From positions 1 to 54,370 of the forward strand of contig NW_019775561.1 in assembly GCF_001039355.2 (NCBI RefSeq): a DNA stretch of 54,370 nt. The letters are read 5' to 3'. Source of the DNA: Lingula anatina. Taxonomy: Eukaryota > Brachiopoda > Lingulata > Lingulida > Lingulidae. Under the pieces are notes generated by a model. It was given only the letters and a program-made list of their open reading frames with translations, was not told the DNA's origin and searched no databases. This document shows positions 32,794-45,700 of the stretch, one piece after another. A program made the position numbers and the translations under genes. Each line of letters starts with the position of its first letter. Within the stretch, counting starts at the first letter, position 1.

Positions 32794-33183
32794 TTTCCGA
32801 TAAATATGAAAGTATGAGATTCGCGCCATTCACTGCACCTTGTGAAATATCTCATCCTCTTCACATTACATTAATGGCTTTATTTTTGTTAATTGGCCAT
32901 TCACATACAACTGTATGTCTGTGGTACACAGCTTTGGATTTTGGCTCGTGCTCATTTCTAACAATATGTTTTTTAGTCATTATACACATTGCCTTTCATA
33001 TGGATCCCGAATCTCCCATTTTAATTCTTTGTATTTTAGGTGAAAGTAGAAAGCATATGCTCTTTAGCATGCAGTTATCCAATGAAATTCGGCCACAGCC
33101 TCGTATAATCTCCCTCGAGTTATTAAAGGAATCTCTAAAATAGATCAACGTTAAAAAATGATGATACTTAAATCAAACATTTT

Positions 33184-33230
<47 letters not shown>

Positions 33231-34005
33231 AAAATAATAGATTTTTAAAAATCTCGCCACATCAAAATTATCCAAATTGTATAACAACATATAATGCGTT
33301 TTGTTCGTTGAAATGGAGAACTAATTAGGATAACATTTGCTGAAGAGTGACATCACCTTGACTTCAGATCTGTCTGCATTATAGCATACACGCCAGTACT
33401 AGATGACTTGAAGTTAACAGGTTATGCTTTGTCACAGTGGAAAAATGCTAATAGTAAATACCAGAGCGGGAAATAGGACTGTAAACGCACGTCACTTCGT
33501 GTTCACTAATATATATTATTCTGGATGCAGATCGCAGCAGATTTATAGACTAAGGTGCATGTACGTGCACATACACGTCCCTTCGTTTATGTGTTACCCT
33601 ACTAACTGAATAATTATTCGACTATTTTAAGGAAAGTGGAAGTTCGACAGGTTTTGGTTCAAGTACTAGTGTAGATGGGTACGTAAGAATGTGTAAGACC
33701 AAGAACAGGTAGATGCCGAAGATGTAGAGGCATGGATGGTAGAGGAAGAGGTGGAAGCAGAATATCATATTCCTCATTCTTATTCTACTGGATGGCTAAC
33801 AACATTCTTCAGGCTTGTTAACAATCAAGCGGCAATGAGAATTTGACCATTTTGATAATATTTCAAACATTGTCACTACAGTTCTAGGTGGTCTACACCA
33901 CCGATGTACTGGTAAATATTTGCAGTAAATGTAATCAATACATAAAATGAATTCCAACAACTTTCTTTCTTTTGTACTTTTTTTTTGTTAAAGCAATGTA
34001 CTAAT
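32793..34005. other. Intergenic, no gene supported
   Basis: A 109-aa plus-strand ORF (32814-33143) begins right after the AT tract. It is Phe/Ile-rich and shows no recognisable domain. Nothing else is visible except the AT tract at 33186-33227. Confidence 0.4.
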
Positions 34006-34009
34006 TATT

Positions 34010-34470
34010 TCATTGATTGGTTGATAAAATATTGCTTAAACCCTGTCCTTTGTTGCTTATCGACGCAAAGCAAAATATTTCTTTTCACCATTTAATTATT
34101 ACATTGATTGACCAACAAACTGTTGTTTATCGATATAAAACAAAGTTGTCTTTTCACATTGTTATATTTGTCCTATGATACTTTGTTAGTAACCAGTCTC
34201 ACCCAAAGTAAATCAATTAAAAAAATATTTAGGAAACCGGTCAATTTTGAAATAATGAGAATCGACAGTTTATAATGTTTTTATGCAGATTAAAGTTGGT
34301 GTAAATTTCTTGCCCGATCCTTTTGAGGGTTATCCAAATTGTTGTATTTGACTGAAAAACAATAAAGAGCAAGTTTGATTATTTGTTTTTTTCTGTTTTA
34401 GAAGATTATCCAAATATTTGTGGTGGGGAATTATCGTATATTTTGAAAACAAAAGAGAAAATCCATATTG
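34010..34470. repeat. Diverged duplicated block, copy 1
   Basis: Shares ordered blocks with 36390-36770: ATTGATTG...TTTATCGATA, TTTGTTACTTTGTTAGT-like, AAATCAATTAAAA-like, ATGCAGATTAAAGTTGGTGT / TTGCAGATTATAATTGGTGT, and GGTTATCCAAAT. Within it, an ATT-rich subunit of about 80 bases appears twice in diverged form (34008-34075 and 34093-34160). Confidence 0.6.
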
Positions 34471-36389
34471 GTCTCAACAATTGCAAATTTCTTTATCGAG
34501 GGTGAGGTTACACAGCAAGCATTTGGCTCTGAACGGCCTCACGAACCTCAGAAACGAGAGTAGGCCTGCATAAATGCTTTTTACGGTGACCCTGCATTTT
34601 GCTACCACAAACAAAAAACTGAATGTCCAAACTTTTAGGGATCAAGCAATTCACCGTCCTTGTTTAACTGGATATTAGTCCAGTAAACGAGCGATTTAGG
34701 TTGGAAAAAATTTACCAAAGGTTTCTCAACTGTATCCGCTTCAGTTGTGGGCCAATATAACCCAGATAATTTCCAACTGGATTTCAATTATGGTACAGTG
34801 CAAAAATCCAAAATGGCTGCCAATGCAATGGGATGGCGGGGGGAGGGGGTGTATACAGTAAGTGGGTATATCATATATATAAGTGGGTAACCTTGAAACT
34901 TGTGAGAGGTATCCTTTCTAATGTTCAAAGGCATGGCAATCCATTTCAAAAAAGTTTAGAAGTTATCATGCCTAAATATCAAGGTCAATCTCCAAAAAGG
35001 GCCAAAACAGCTTTAAAAACAACATAAAATCTCTATATTCTTTCAAAATTGAATCTTTTTAGTATTTGTAGCTCCCATTGAGAACTGCACACAAGAGAAA
35101 GCCTTTTTGAATGCTGTATTTAATTGACATAGGGTAAAATAATGTATGTCAAGGTCAAATTTGCTTCTTAAATGATGTAAAATTAAGCTTTAGGATCCTC
35201 AAAACACATGCCAAGTTAACTAAATATACCCTTGGATGGCCAAATCGCTTTATGTTTTAGCTGAAAATTAAGGGAAAGGGAAATACTTTATTAACGGACG
35301 TAGGTCAACGTCATGTATGCGGGTCAAGGTCAATCCCAACAATGGCTTGAAATGTAACTATACTTTTTTGGAACTTTGACTTTCTGGAATATATTCTTAT
35401 AAACATAATCTTTAAGTCATCTTTTAGTGACAAAATGTGACAAACATGTCACAAAAAACGTATATATTACTACAGCTGTGAGACAATATGTGTATATACA
35501 ATCAGGCATGCGAACATGTGTCCGCGAGCAAAAACACGCACGCTGTGAAACGGTACTTGCATGATGGAAAAAAATGGAGGGCCACATTAAAATGACTCAA
35601 GCTATCAGTTAGTTTTTCCAGAGACAACTAAATAACAGCATGCGAGATCATGCAGTCATCTGCACTGGTTGTCCCGTTAAGATAACAGCTCTACCAGATA
35701 TGTATAAAGGGATGAGCATTGTAAGCAACTTCCATTATTAAGTGGTAACAACCTGTCAAAGTCTGGTTTTCCAGAGGAATAGTAAATTGCAGATTCTTCA
35801 TTGATAGCCTTATATTGAAATTCTTTTATGATGACAAAAGAAAATTAATATTTAATTTTGATTGAACATGGGAGCGCATTGAACAAAACACGTATATATA
35901 TGCAATCAATTCATTATGTATACTGTAGGTCGAAATTGACTAATTAGAATCATTCCTAAAATTAGATCTCACCTTACATTGTCCCGAAATGCAGAGTTGC
36001 AAGTCATGATCAGAAAACATGTTTCTGCGCTTCTAGCATGATTTGTTGCCCAAGTCAATGGCAGTCAAACGATCGTCTTTGATGAAAAATTCATGAATAG
36101 CACCCAGTTCAAACAATTGGAAATGACTAAACAAAGTTTTATTTCAACATAATATGTCTGTTCTCAATAGCAAAACATTTTATAAAATTACTGGTGAAGA
36201 TGTTTCCTTCTTAGGGGTAATATGTATGTACTACGTACAGAAAAACATGGCGTTCTAAGTGAGTGTCCGGTCCCGAATGATAGAAAATTGTATAATTTTG
36301 CTTGGTTAACTTTTTATCGTCCATTGTGAAATATAACGATACTCGAAAATCTGTCGTTCCCCGCGCGTCATAGTGTTTGTCCTGCATAA
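34471..36389. other. Intergenic, no gene seen
   Basis: AT-rich sequence. One AAAATCCAAAATGGCTGCC word occurs at 34802. No ORF with recognisable content. Confidence 0.45.
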
Positions 36390-36770
36390 AAACGTGCTAG
36401 TGATGTTATTGATTGACAAAAAATGCTGTTTATCGATACAAAATACAAATCGATTCAAACTTTCCACCCTGCTATGGTCTGCCCTTTGTTACTTTGTTAG
36501 TTTAACAGACGTAAAAAATCATTAAAATTAATCAACTTTGGAATAGTAACTATTGACATTATTTTCTTCCGATTCTTGCAGATTATAATTGGTGTACATT
36601 ACGTACTTGATCTTTTCCAAAGGTTATCCAAATACTTACAGCGGGGCTTTTGTAAAAGGACAAAGAAAAAATAATTAGTGCCAACATGTTATGCATGTAA
36701 CAAGCATTCTCATCTTTGATTGCAGCGTCGGGCACGTGATTCATGTAAAATCTCCAGGTAAATACTGGTG
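36390..36770. repeat. Diverged duplicated block, copy 2
   Basis: Counterpart of 34010-34470 in the same orientation, about 2.4 kb away. Confidence 0.6.
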
Positions 36771-38997
36771 GAGTCGATTGACAAATCATTAACTATGGTG
36801 GATTCAAAAATATACCTTCCTTAAACTGCAATCAGGTCTTCATAAACCATGAAAATTGAGTACTCTTATTTTAAAGAGCACTAAGAATGCTGTCGAAACA
36901 TGACTATCAGTACTTTTCAAAATATCCTCGATGCACAAAATATCAATTTAGGATATTTAAGCTTCTGTAATCAATTGTACTTTAAATAATATATTTAAGC
37001 TTTGATTTATGGTACGTGTACAATTCGACTGGTTTTAATTGCAAAAAAAGAGATAATAATTGTAATGGGAACTCGGTTTCTGCAATATACAAAATTATTC
37101 AGCAGAGAACAAGGCAGTTTGCAATTACGCCGCATAAATCCAAACAGTAGGACATGTTTTGTGTTTTTGTCCTGTGGCAAGCTCTATACGCAAGGAATAA
37201 CCTACGTTAGATTTTAGCTCGGGAGAAAATACTTGGGGAGGTTAGCCTATGCACGAAGTGTGTCATTTGATATATGCTGTAAACTGTTTATTTTCCTAAT
37301 GCTAACATATCACAAGAAAAATGTGAGGGGCAAAGAATTCTAGCGATGAAACCACGGGGAAAGAGAAAACAAAGGAAGTAGAAGAAAAAAATAAGAATAC
37401 TACAAAAGAGAATATCTAGTAGTTAGGTACAGAAGAAGACCGGTATGGGCGGAGGCGCAGTGTTCGCTGTGGGGACCACTGCGAAGGGTCAAAGCCGAAA
37501 AAGTAGGTCTGGTATTATACTGATTTATTGGCATTATCCCCTCATAAAAGACGGTATTGAGATGAAAATGCTGGATGTTGTTTTATTTCACGCCATTAGA
37601 CTAAAAAGATAAGAGTAAGTTCAGTTAGGAGAGAACCACCAGTTGATAGTCAGGGACCGTACTCTGTATTGTGGTGGTAAAGGATGGTGGTGTAAGCTTA
37701 TGGTCTATTGATGAAAACTAGCGCATTGATTATCCCCATAAAGCGAATTAATTCACCGAGTTCAATACATGCCCATTGGAAAAAAAACATGTACAGGAGT
37801 ACATGTTTCATGTATAGAGTAAATGTCTTTTCATGTATAGAGTAAATCTTTTTCTTCCTAGTAGTAACCGATTTCAAACATAATCTGTCAGTAACCATGT
37901 TCTGGAAGTAAATAAAAATTAATCCTTATGGACAACAATGTAAGCTGTTTGTGGTACATGCAATTCGACATCAACAATTTGCATTCACTAGCGTTTTATA
38001 TCATTCCTTTACATTTATGATAAATGCGTACGGGCACCATTTTATGTTCGTTAAAATACAACCTTTCTTAATAAGTTGTCCATATGGTTAATGCATATGA
38101 TACTCAATACATATCGACAATTATTTTAGATTCAAGTACACTGAGAAGGAAAGTATGACTGTGGCTTCTTTATTTCCACACTCTCACGGAAACTACTTTT
38201 AAAAACTCAGTCACATCCGGCACAGTAAAACTGCCAGCTGTCACATCTAACGCAACTATAGTTACTATAATTATAACTCGGATCACCTCCTTTTCCAATA
38301 CTCTATCATGCGTTACACACGGATCATCCACATACACGTTGGACCAATTAGTTATATATACACGTGTATGTAAACTCATTTATAGAATTGTGTAGCTTAT
38401 TCTTTTTCAATCTACGCCACTCCACAAGCAGTACAATAGTACCAACATGGTATCATATTGTGACAAGTACAAGTTGAATAAGAACACTTCTCTATCACAA
38501 TCCCCTTTGAATTAAAGTGATTTTGTAATTCATTTTTTATCATACTAAAATAATAAAGAAATAATAGTAAAATATGAATCTTGCGCCGAACGCAATTCCC
38601 GAAAGTGAACTGATTTTGAGATGCCGCCGTGATACGTGGTTACAATCCTATGAGCATTTCTTTATTTGTGTACATGTACGTTCTTAATAGATATCGCATT
38701 TCTTTTATAAGATGTGGTCAATCGTAACTATAAAACCATTTCACACACTTCTCGTCTTGCTTTCGCAAGGAACGATGGAACACGTAAAAATATCATATTT
38801 CAACTTTAAACTCCAACGCATGAGTGTCTGTGTGATTTAATTCACATGTATTTGGTTTGTAGGAATGATGGAGTTACTATGTTCTGCTGCTTATTGTGTC
38901 AGCTATACTAACCCTGAGCGCTGACATATGCGCTGCTCGGGTTGTATTTTCCCCACTCCTGCGAAAATTTCTCATTTGACGCTCAGCTACGGATCTC
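36771..38997. other. Intergenic, no gene seen
   Basis: No supported ORF, RNA or element boundary. The short ORFs here are chance-length. Confidence 0.45.
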
Positions 38998-39283
38998 ACC
39001 CGCACAAAAATGCAGTAATATCGAAGTAGCAAAGAAGCATTAACGCAGTAGTGGTGTGGAGCATATTTGCAGTAGAAATGCAGTATAGCCTACTGCAATT
39101 CTACTTCAAAAATTACATAGGGTTGTACAGAGGAGGAGCATTAATGCAGTAGATTAGCAGCATGATAGAAGCATGTTTCAAATATGCTAATTAGCTCCCA
39201 CATCGAAGCAGATTTGAAGCATGTTTGCAGTATGATTGCAGTAGACTACTGCGCTGGAGTATCTACTTCGTTTTCGTGCGGGC
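38998..39283. mobile_element. MITE-like element rich in GCAGTA words
   Basis: Ends CCCGCACAAAAATGCAGTA and, inverted, GTTTTCGTGCGGG, each next to a CGAAGTAG block. The interior repeats GCAGTA/TACTGC and GAAGCATGTTT many times on both strands, so the whole element can fold back. Non-coding, about 286 bases. Confidence 0.65.
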
Positions 39284-40045
39284 AATCTGTCCTAGAACAT
39301 AATGTTTTTCTCTTTTAATGAAAAAATGTTCTTAATCTGTTCTAGGGCATTCTGACGGACTTCGTAAAAACAGTTCTCGAACTGATACATTCAATAAAGA
39401 ACAACATTAGAACGGTAAAACATACACCAAATGTTCTGGAATAGATTGAGAATCATTAGTGAACGTTAAATGAGACACATTTTGGCAGGGGCAGGGAGAT
39501 GAGAATGAAGAATGATACATAATTACCAGGCAGTATGAGTTTAATGAATTATGATCTATCTGTACCTGTACATTCAATATATAACATATATTGCGAAGAA
39601 ATAAATAAACATCAATTATTATTAAACCTCATTTATTATCAAGATTTGAAAAACAAAAAACCATAAATCATTACCACAGATGCCAATGTGTATATCTGAT
39701 GGTTCTGTATTAAACGCAATATGATTTACTACCATAATGTACTCGTGGCTTATCTCGTCTGCGGGTATTAACTAATCACATCCGTAATCATACACTTTTT
39801 CGACAGCCATTAAGAGAAAAGTTAAAGTAGTATTACAACTATCAGATTACGTCTATGATATACTAGAACTTTGCCTCAATTATATAAAATTACATAAGTA
39901 ACAGACACCAGACGGATTTGGTTTTCAATCGAACATGCATTGCGTATCTATAATTAAGATTTTGTTTAATCTCTTTTTCTAAAACATTGTCATTGGAGAT
40001 AATAACACGAAATTACCGTTTCTGTAAACTATAAAGAATAATTAC
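39284..40045. other. 3' flank of the membrane-protein gene
   Basis: AT-rich. An AATAAA (minus strand) at 39632-39637, about 410 bases past the stop codon, could be a polyadenylation signal for the gene at 40046-48248. No other feature. Confidence 0.35.
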
Positions 40046-40430
40046 TTAAAGCGGAGGCAGTGGTCTTCGAGATGAGGTTAACACAGGTGGGCACTGTATT
40101 CGTAGAGGTGGAAGAGCCCCCTTGACAACGGATGGAGGTGCACCGCCGGCATATGTGTAGTTTTCATGATGATTAACTTCGCGATAGGGGGAACCACTGG
40201 TATCATCGTAGGGGGGAGCAGGGACTCCAACAACTGCTTGGTCCATTGGAAACATCACCTCTTGGAAGCTACGTCTTCCACCACACACCGCATCAAACGT
40301 GTAATTCGGAGGAGGGTAGGCAAGACTCGGTCTCTTTTCGCATGAGGCTTCGTTGGGCTCTGCTTTCTTTTTAAGGTCAGTGATACTTTCGGCCGCTTCT
40401 GATCCTGTGTCTCGTATTTTGCTGCAGCGC
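40046..40430 (-). CDS. Membrane protein exon k (cytoplasmic tail, stop)
   Basis: Acceptor cacatcctacag; TAA at 40046-40048. Encodes RCSKIRDTGSEAAESITDL, PSLAYPPPNYTFDAV, VGVPAPPYDDTSGSPYREV and a Pro-rich end RRPLPPL. PPxY and tyrosine motifs suggest adaptor or ubiquitin-ligase binding. Confidence 0.85.
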
Positions 40431-42695
40431 CTGTAGGATGTGACAAACTGTATATGAAATAGCACTTTATCCAAGAATACAAAATGATTACTTAAAGTAC
40501 AGCAAGTCTTGCATTTAAACGCAACAAAGAAGTATTGTATAACATAAAGGGTGAAGTTGAAATATCTAAAGGGCACAAAACTTCATGAAAACAAGTGTTA
40601 CAAACAGATAAGTAGTTCAGTTGCAATTTGGCACTATCATTTCAATCAAGTTACATAGCCGGAGATGCCCAGACTACGCCACTAACGGCACCGCACGACG
40701 GAACCATGAACGATTTTCCGTGCCATATTTTTAGGCATCGTGTCTGCAACAAACTACTGCAAGTATACATGCGTTCGCATAATACTAATATGCGGACACC
40801 GTAAAATTTTTCCCACATAAGTCGGCAAAATTCGGTTTGTCGGTTGAAAAGTGAGATTTCTTTCAACGTCCTAGCCGTTGCTGCATACCCTTCTCCGCTG
40901 ATTAATTAGTTGCCGCAGCAGTCATGTGCGTTTGCGAGCTGCTACTATTCCCGCAAGCCAAAAGAACCATTCCTGTACAGGAAATATGCAATGTCGTTTA
41001 CGATATTGCGGCAGTGCACGGGCTAACGATTTAAAATGCCAAAAGTTTCAGCTTGACAGGATTGTAGAGGTTGTGTCGGTATACAGAGGCTGCCGTGTAT
41101 CCGTACAATTTATTTTTTTCATTCATGCAGAGGCTGAACGAAAAGGAAAATATGGGCAGAATATCACAGACATCACATGGCAAATGCCACCTAGGCGTAA
41201 GTTAAACAGATATGAATGTACTACTGATTTATGGTAGTGCCACACTTACATTGGCTTGTGTTTTTTCCAACAACAATAAGCAACACAGCAGGTAGTTAAG
41301 AGACACAAAGCCGCAACGGCAATGAGTGCAAAGTACCACGCTTTGAAACCAGGTGAATGTCCACCACGTCGGTTCGTAATTTTCACTGAAATAAATTTGG
41401 TCATTGTTACAATTTAACCAAAATGAGCAAATTCAAATTAATTACTAATGAAAATGGAATATTTAAATTAATACTATCCGCGCTTATAAACGTATCAAAG
41501 TCACGGTCTAATGTATCTGCGTATAATATTTGTTTTCAGTTTCGGATTGATGCCGATGGCAGGCCCTGAAGGACTGACAATGTGTCTAAGTGTTTTTTCT
41601 ATACCTATGAGTAAATCAACCTCAAATCGAAACGGCGCAATCCCGTATTATGGTAAGACTAAAAACCGGCTGCATTTTAGACTATAAATAGATGTCATAA
41701 TTATTATTATTAGTAGTAGTAGTAGTAGTAGTAGTTTACAAGAATCTGTCAACAGGCCTACCCAACTACCATACTCGGCACCGCTTCGAAGTATCAGATA
41801 CCGATCTTGCCCAGTACGCGATGTGATAGTGATGATTCTCAGCGGGGTTGGAAATCATTGCATCACCACTCAAAATTTGTTCGGGGTATGATACTGTGAA
41901 AACGGATATTTATCTATAGTGTGGCCCGATCTACCGGTGAATTCGGTATCATTCGGTACCGAGTCTGGTACATGTAGTTGGGTAGGCCTGTCTCAAGACC
42001 TAAAAATTCACTCGTAAAGATTTGGGATTCGTAAATATTTACTAATTTGTTGACATTTGAAATGTCATGGTAAACTCATAACATACCAGTTGTCTGTGCT
42101 GTGGTAAAATTTGCCCCGGAAACCGTGCTGCTTTCTGAAATGAATGCAGAAATACTAATTCAGTAGTAAACTATTCAAAGCTGCTTATACATGTATGATA
42201 TTGCCGTAATTTACCTATTTAAAGATTTGCCCATATACTGTATGTGACTAAAAAAAAAGAGAGACAAAGGGGTAGTAATTTTTTATCTTTAAAGCTTATA
42301 GAAAACAATGGTATTTTCTTATATATAAGTATTAAAACTTTTATTCAAATGAAACAATGCTCGAAGCAGTAAAGACAATAACATCACTAATCACTAATGC
42401 AATCAAATCACTAATGGATGCTGTCAAAGTAAGGAAGTCTACATTAAATTTGGTAATAAGTTATATCAAGATAATGAATGTACTTCACATACATAACATC
42501 AGTTAAAATAAAATTAAAATTGTCTACATGAAATTTGGTAATAAGTTATATCAAGATAATGAATGTACTTCACATACATAACATCAGTTAAAATAAAATT
42601 AAAATTTGAAATAAACGTTTTTACCAAGACCGCTCTTGCACTGCAGTACCTTACCTGTATACTTTTTTAGAACACTATACTTCTTCTGTGTTGAC

Positions 42696-42774
<79 letters not shown>

Positions 42775-45700
42775 GTTTTTGTTGTTGTTGTCGTGCAAGA
42801 AATCGCAAACATCTATTTACTTATTTATGCAAAATCTCAATTTTAATCATTTATTTATTTATTTATTTATTTTTAGATTTGACATGTTATGGATTAGTCA
42901 AAAATTATCCGTGTATTACCCGGTGCTCTGGTTACCGGTTCTGCTGAAATGAAATCAGATACTATACATTAATTCAGAAGAACATGATTCAATTAAAGCT
43001 GCTTATGTATTATGTAATATTCTGTTTATGCGATTTACTCAGATATAATTGTGTGGCTCAGTTAATAAACAAAGAAAAACAAAGGTGACAGTATTTAAAT
43101 GAAACATAGACAAACAACGAATTGACCGAGTTTGACATAACGACTCAGTTAATTGCAATTGGTGGACTTTGAGGGTTAATTTACCGTTTATCTTGATTGT
43201 GTCACACACGGAATCACTTGATTTGCTGAAAAATATTTAACAGACTAGAAATGTATCACCAAGCAAGAATAATGACCATATGATGAGCATGATAAATACG
43301 TGTTATTTTCAAATCTGAATAACAGACTTCCCACTTTTTATCCTTCTCTATATCATTTTCTGTTACATTTCTATTTACCCGATTCACCGTTTCTTTCCGT
43401 ATGTCGTACCAGTATTTATTACATCGCCTCAACTCATCAGTTAAAAAACAACAAGTGAAGGACATTTCTGTACGCAAAGTACGACTGAGTTTCCATACCT
43501 AGATCGATCTAACAGGATCAATCCTTCTTCAGGGGGTTTCTCATTAAATTGCCTTCAGCTTAAACGGCTTAGATGTCTAACACGCTAAAGGATGTCTGAA
43601 GCTGCTAAAGGATGATTAATTACCCCTCAGTAGACAGATATCTAAGCAGCTTAGGTTGATTGCAATTTAGCGAAAATACAATTGGAGATAGATCGATTCA
43701 CAGTTAGTACGATAGGGTCTGGGAATGGCCCCTAAGACTGGGTTCCCATGCCTAGATCAATTCATCTGGATCGATCTAACTCCCTGGAGAGTCTCACTAA
43801 ATTGCTATCAACTAACCGGCTAAAATGACTGTCAAGCCTACCGAATCAGCTAGGGTGTAAAGATAATGACCCCCTAACAGCTTTACTAGGCGTGACAGAC
43901 ATTTAAGCTGGTTAAGTTGATAGCAATTTAGTGAGACTCCCCAGGGAGGTAGATCGATCCAAATATCTGTGGGAATGGTCCCTAAGACAAGATTACCCTG
44001 CTGAATCCTTGGCCTGGTAACAGATGATGACCTCCCCGGTCTGATCAGAAGACGGCGTCCAATAGACATCGACGTATTTTGTGATGTTGCTTAGAGTTCC
44101 AAGTGGAAGCACTTTCATCCCGGCAGGCCCAAATGCCTTGATTTCGGTGATTCTATAGCATCAGAAAACATGATTACGCAAGTCTTATATGGAGGCCATA
44201 GTAGTTCCTTTTTCGTTTTCTGTTTTATATATTTGTTTCTATTATTTTTCCCGTAGCATCTGATCTTACTCGTAATTATCCCTGGCGTTTTTTTCTCTAC
44301 AATATGATACTTCTATACAAAGGTTATTGCATTTTTTTTATTATTTTGATAAATTGTTGAAAATTACAGCTAACATTCATAATTTTACTCTACGTTTTGG
44401 AGACTAAATCTTTAAAATATGGTGGACAAAAATAAAATAAATGAATAAAGCATTCCACAAAGAGATGAATGCAACCTTCACGCAAGTTGTTGTTTCCTTA
44501 TTTCACTAAGATCAGATATTACCCATTCAAAATGTATACTAATGTTTCTTCAATAACGGACCACGTTATATCATCAATAAGCGTATATAATTTTTTATAA
44601 AAATAAATTTATACCAGTGGCATATTTTAAATATAACAAACATTAAACATAAATTAATAAAAATAGCGCCAATGCTAAGACTAACTACAGTATTATACAT
44701 ACGGATGTGACGTAGAGCTTGCATTCGCAAACACCCGTTTCCTAAACGTGCTTCCGAAGTCGAGAGGCAAGGGTTCACTGTTATGGCCTGCATTCAGTAT
44801 CGATGGTTTAACATCGCATGCCTGTCTGTTGTGTGTCCTGCCAGTGTTTTGTATCTTCATCAGGAACTGCAATACAAAATATTCTGACAGATCCATGCGC
44901 CATCCACGTAGGGATATAAAAATGATAAACAAGCTTTTGAAACTACAACATTACCTCTTCATCATGCATGATTTACACGATATATTGTACAAATACATGC
45001 AAGAAAGACATATGAAAGGCGTTTAATTGCACTGCTAGATAGTCAAATTCCTATCTTGATAGTGGATGTGATAACACAAGTGTAATATATTTAACCGTAG
45101 AATTCCAGAATTTAGTTTGTGTTGATTCTAATTCTATTTTATGACGAAAATTGTTCAATAAACTTAGACTGCATTCCCACAGATATAGATCGATCTATCC
45201 CCGTGGGTAATCTCACTAGATTAATGTCAGTTTAGTCGGCTAAAATGTAAATGTCTGCCCCGCCTACTAAAAGCTGTAAGGGGGTAATTATCTTCCGTGC
45301 GCACTCGGCTGACAGCAATTTAGCATGAACCCAGAGGGATTGATCTAAATCTGTGGGAATGCAGTCTTAATCTACGCGCATAATCATTATGTCGAGATGT
45401 GGTCTTTTACTTTAAAAATAATTATCCATGGTTTCTTGCAATGTTGATTACTCAATGGATCCACATCACTATGATTTATGCTGTATATACATACATGTAC
45501 ATGTATTCTCTTTGAAATTTGCCAAAAATTAATATAGTATTGGTTTCTACGCACCTGTAACGGTATGGATGACAGGGGCGTGACAGAGGTCTTATGGACA
45601 CCACCCTGCGTTATGTCTAACACCGGGAAGTCCTCTATAGTAATGGCAGCAGCAAGCCAAGGACTTGCTCTGTTGGATCCAGCAATCAGTGGGATATCCA

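Noticed and set aside
32814-33143. 109-aa plus-strand ORF after an AT tract
   Set aside because: No recognisable domain, splice context or conservation visible; compatible with chance.
40926-41237. 103-aa plus-strand ORF
   Set aside because: Lies in the intron between exons j and k of the membrane-protein gene on the other strand; no protein features.
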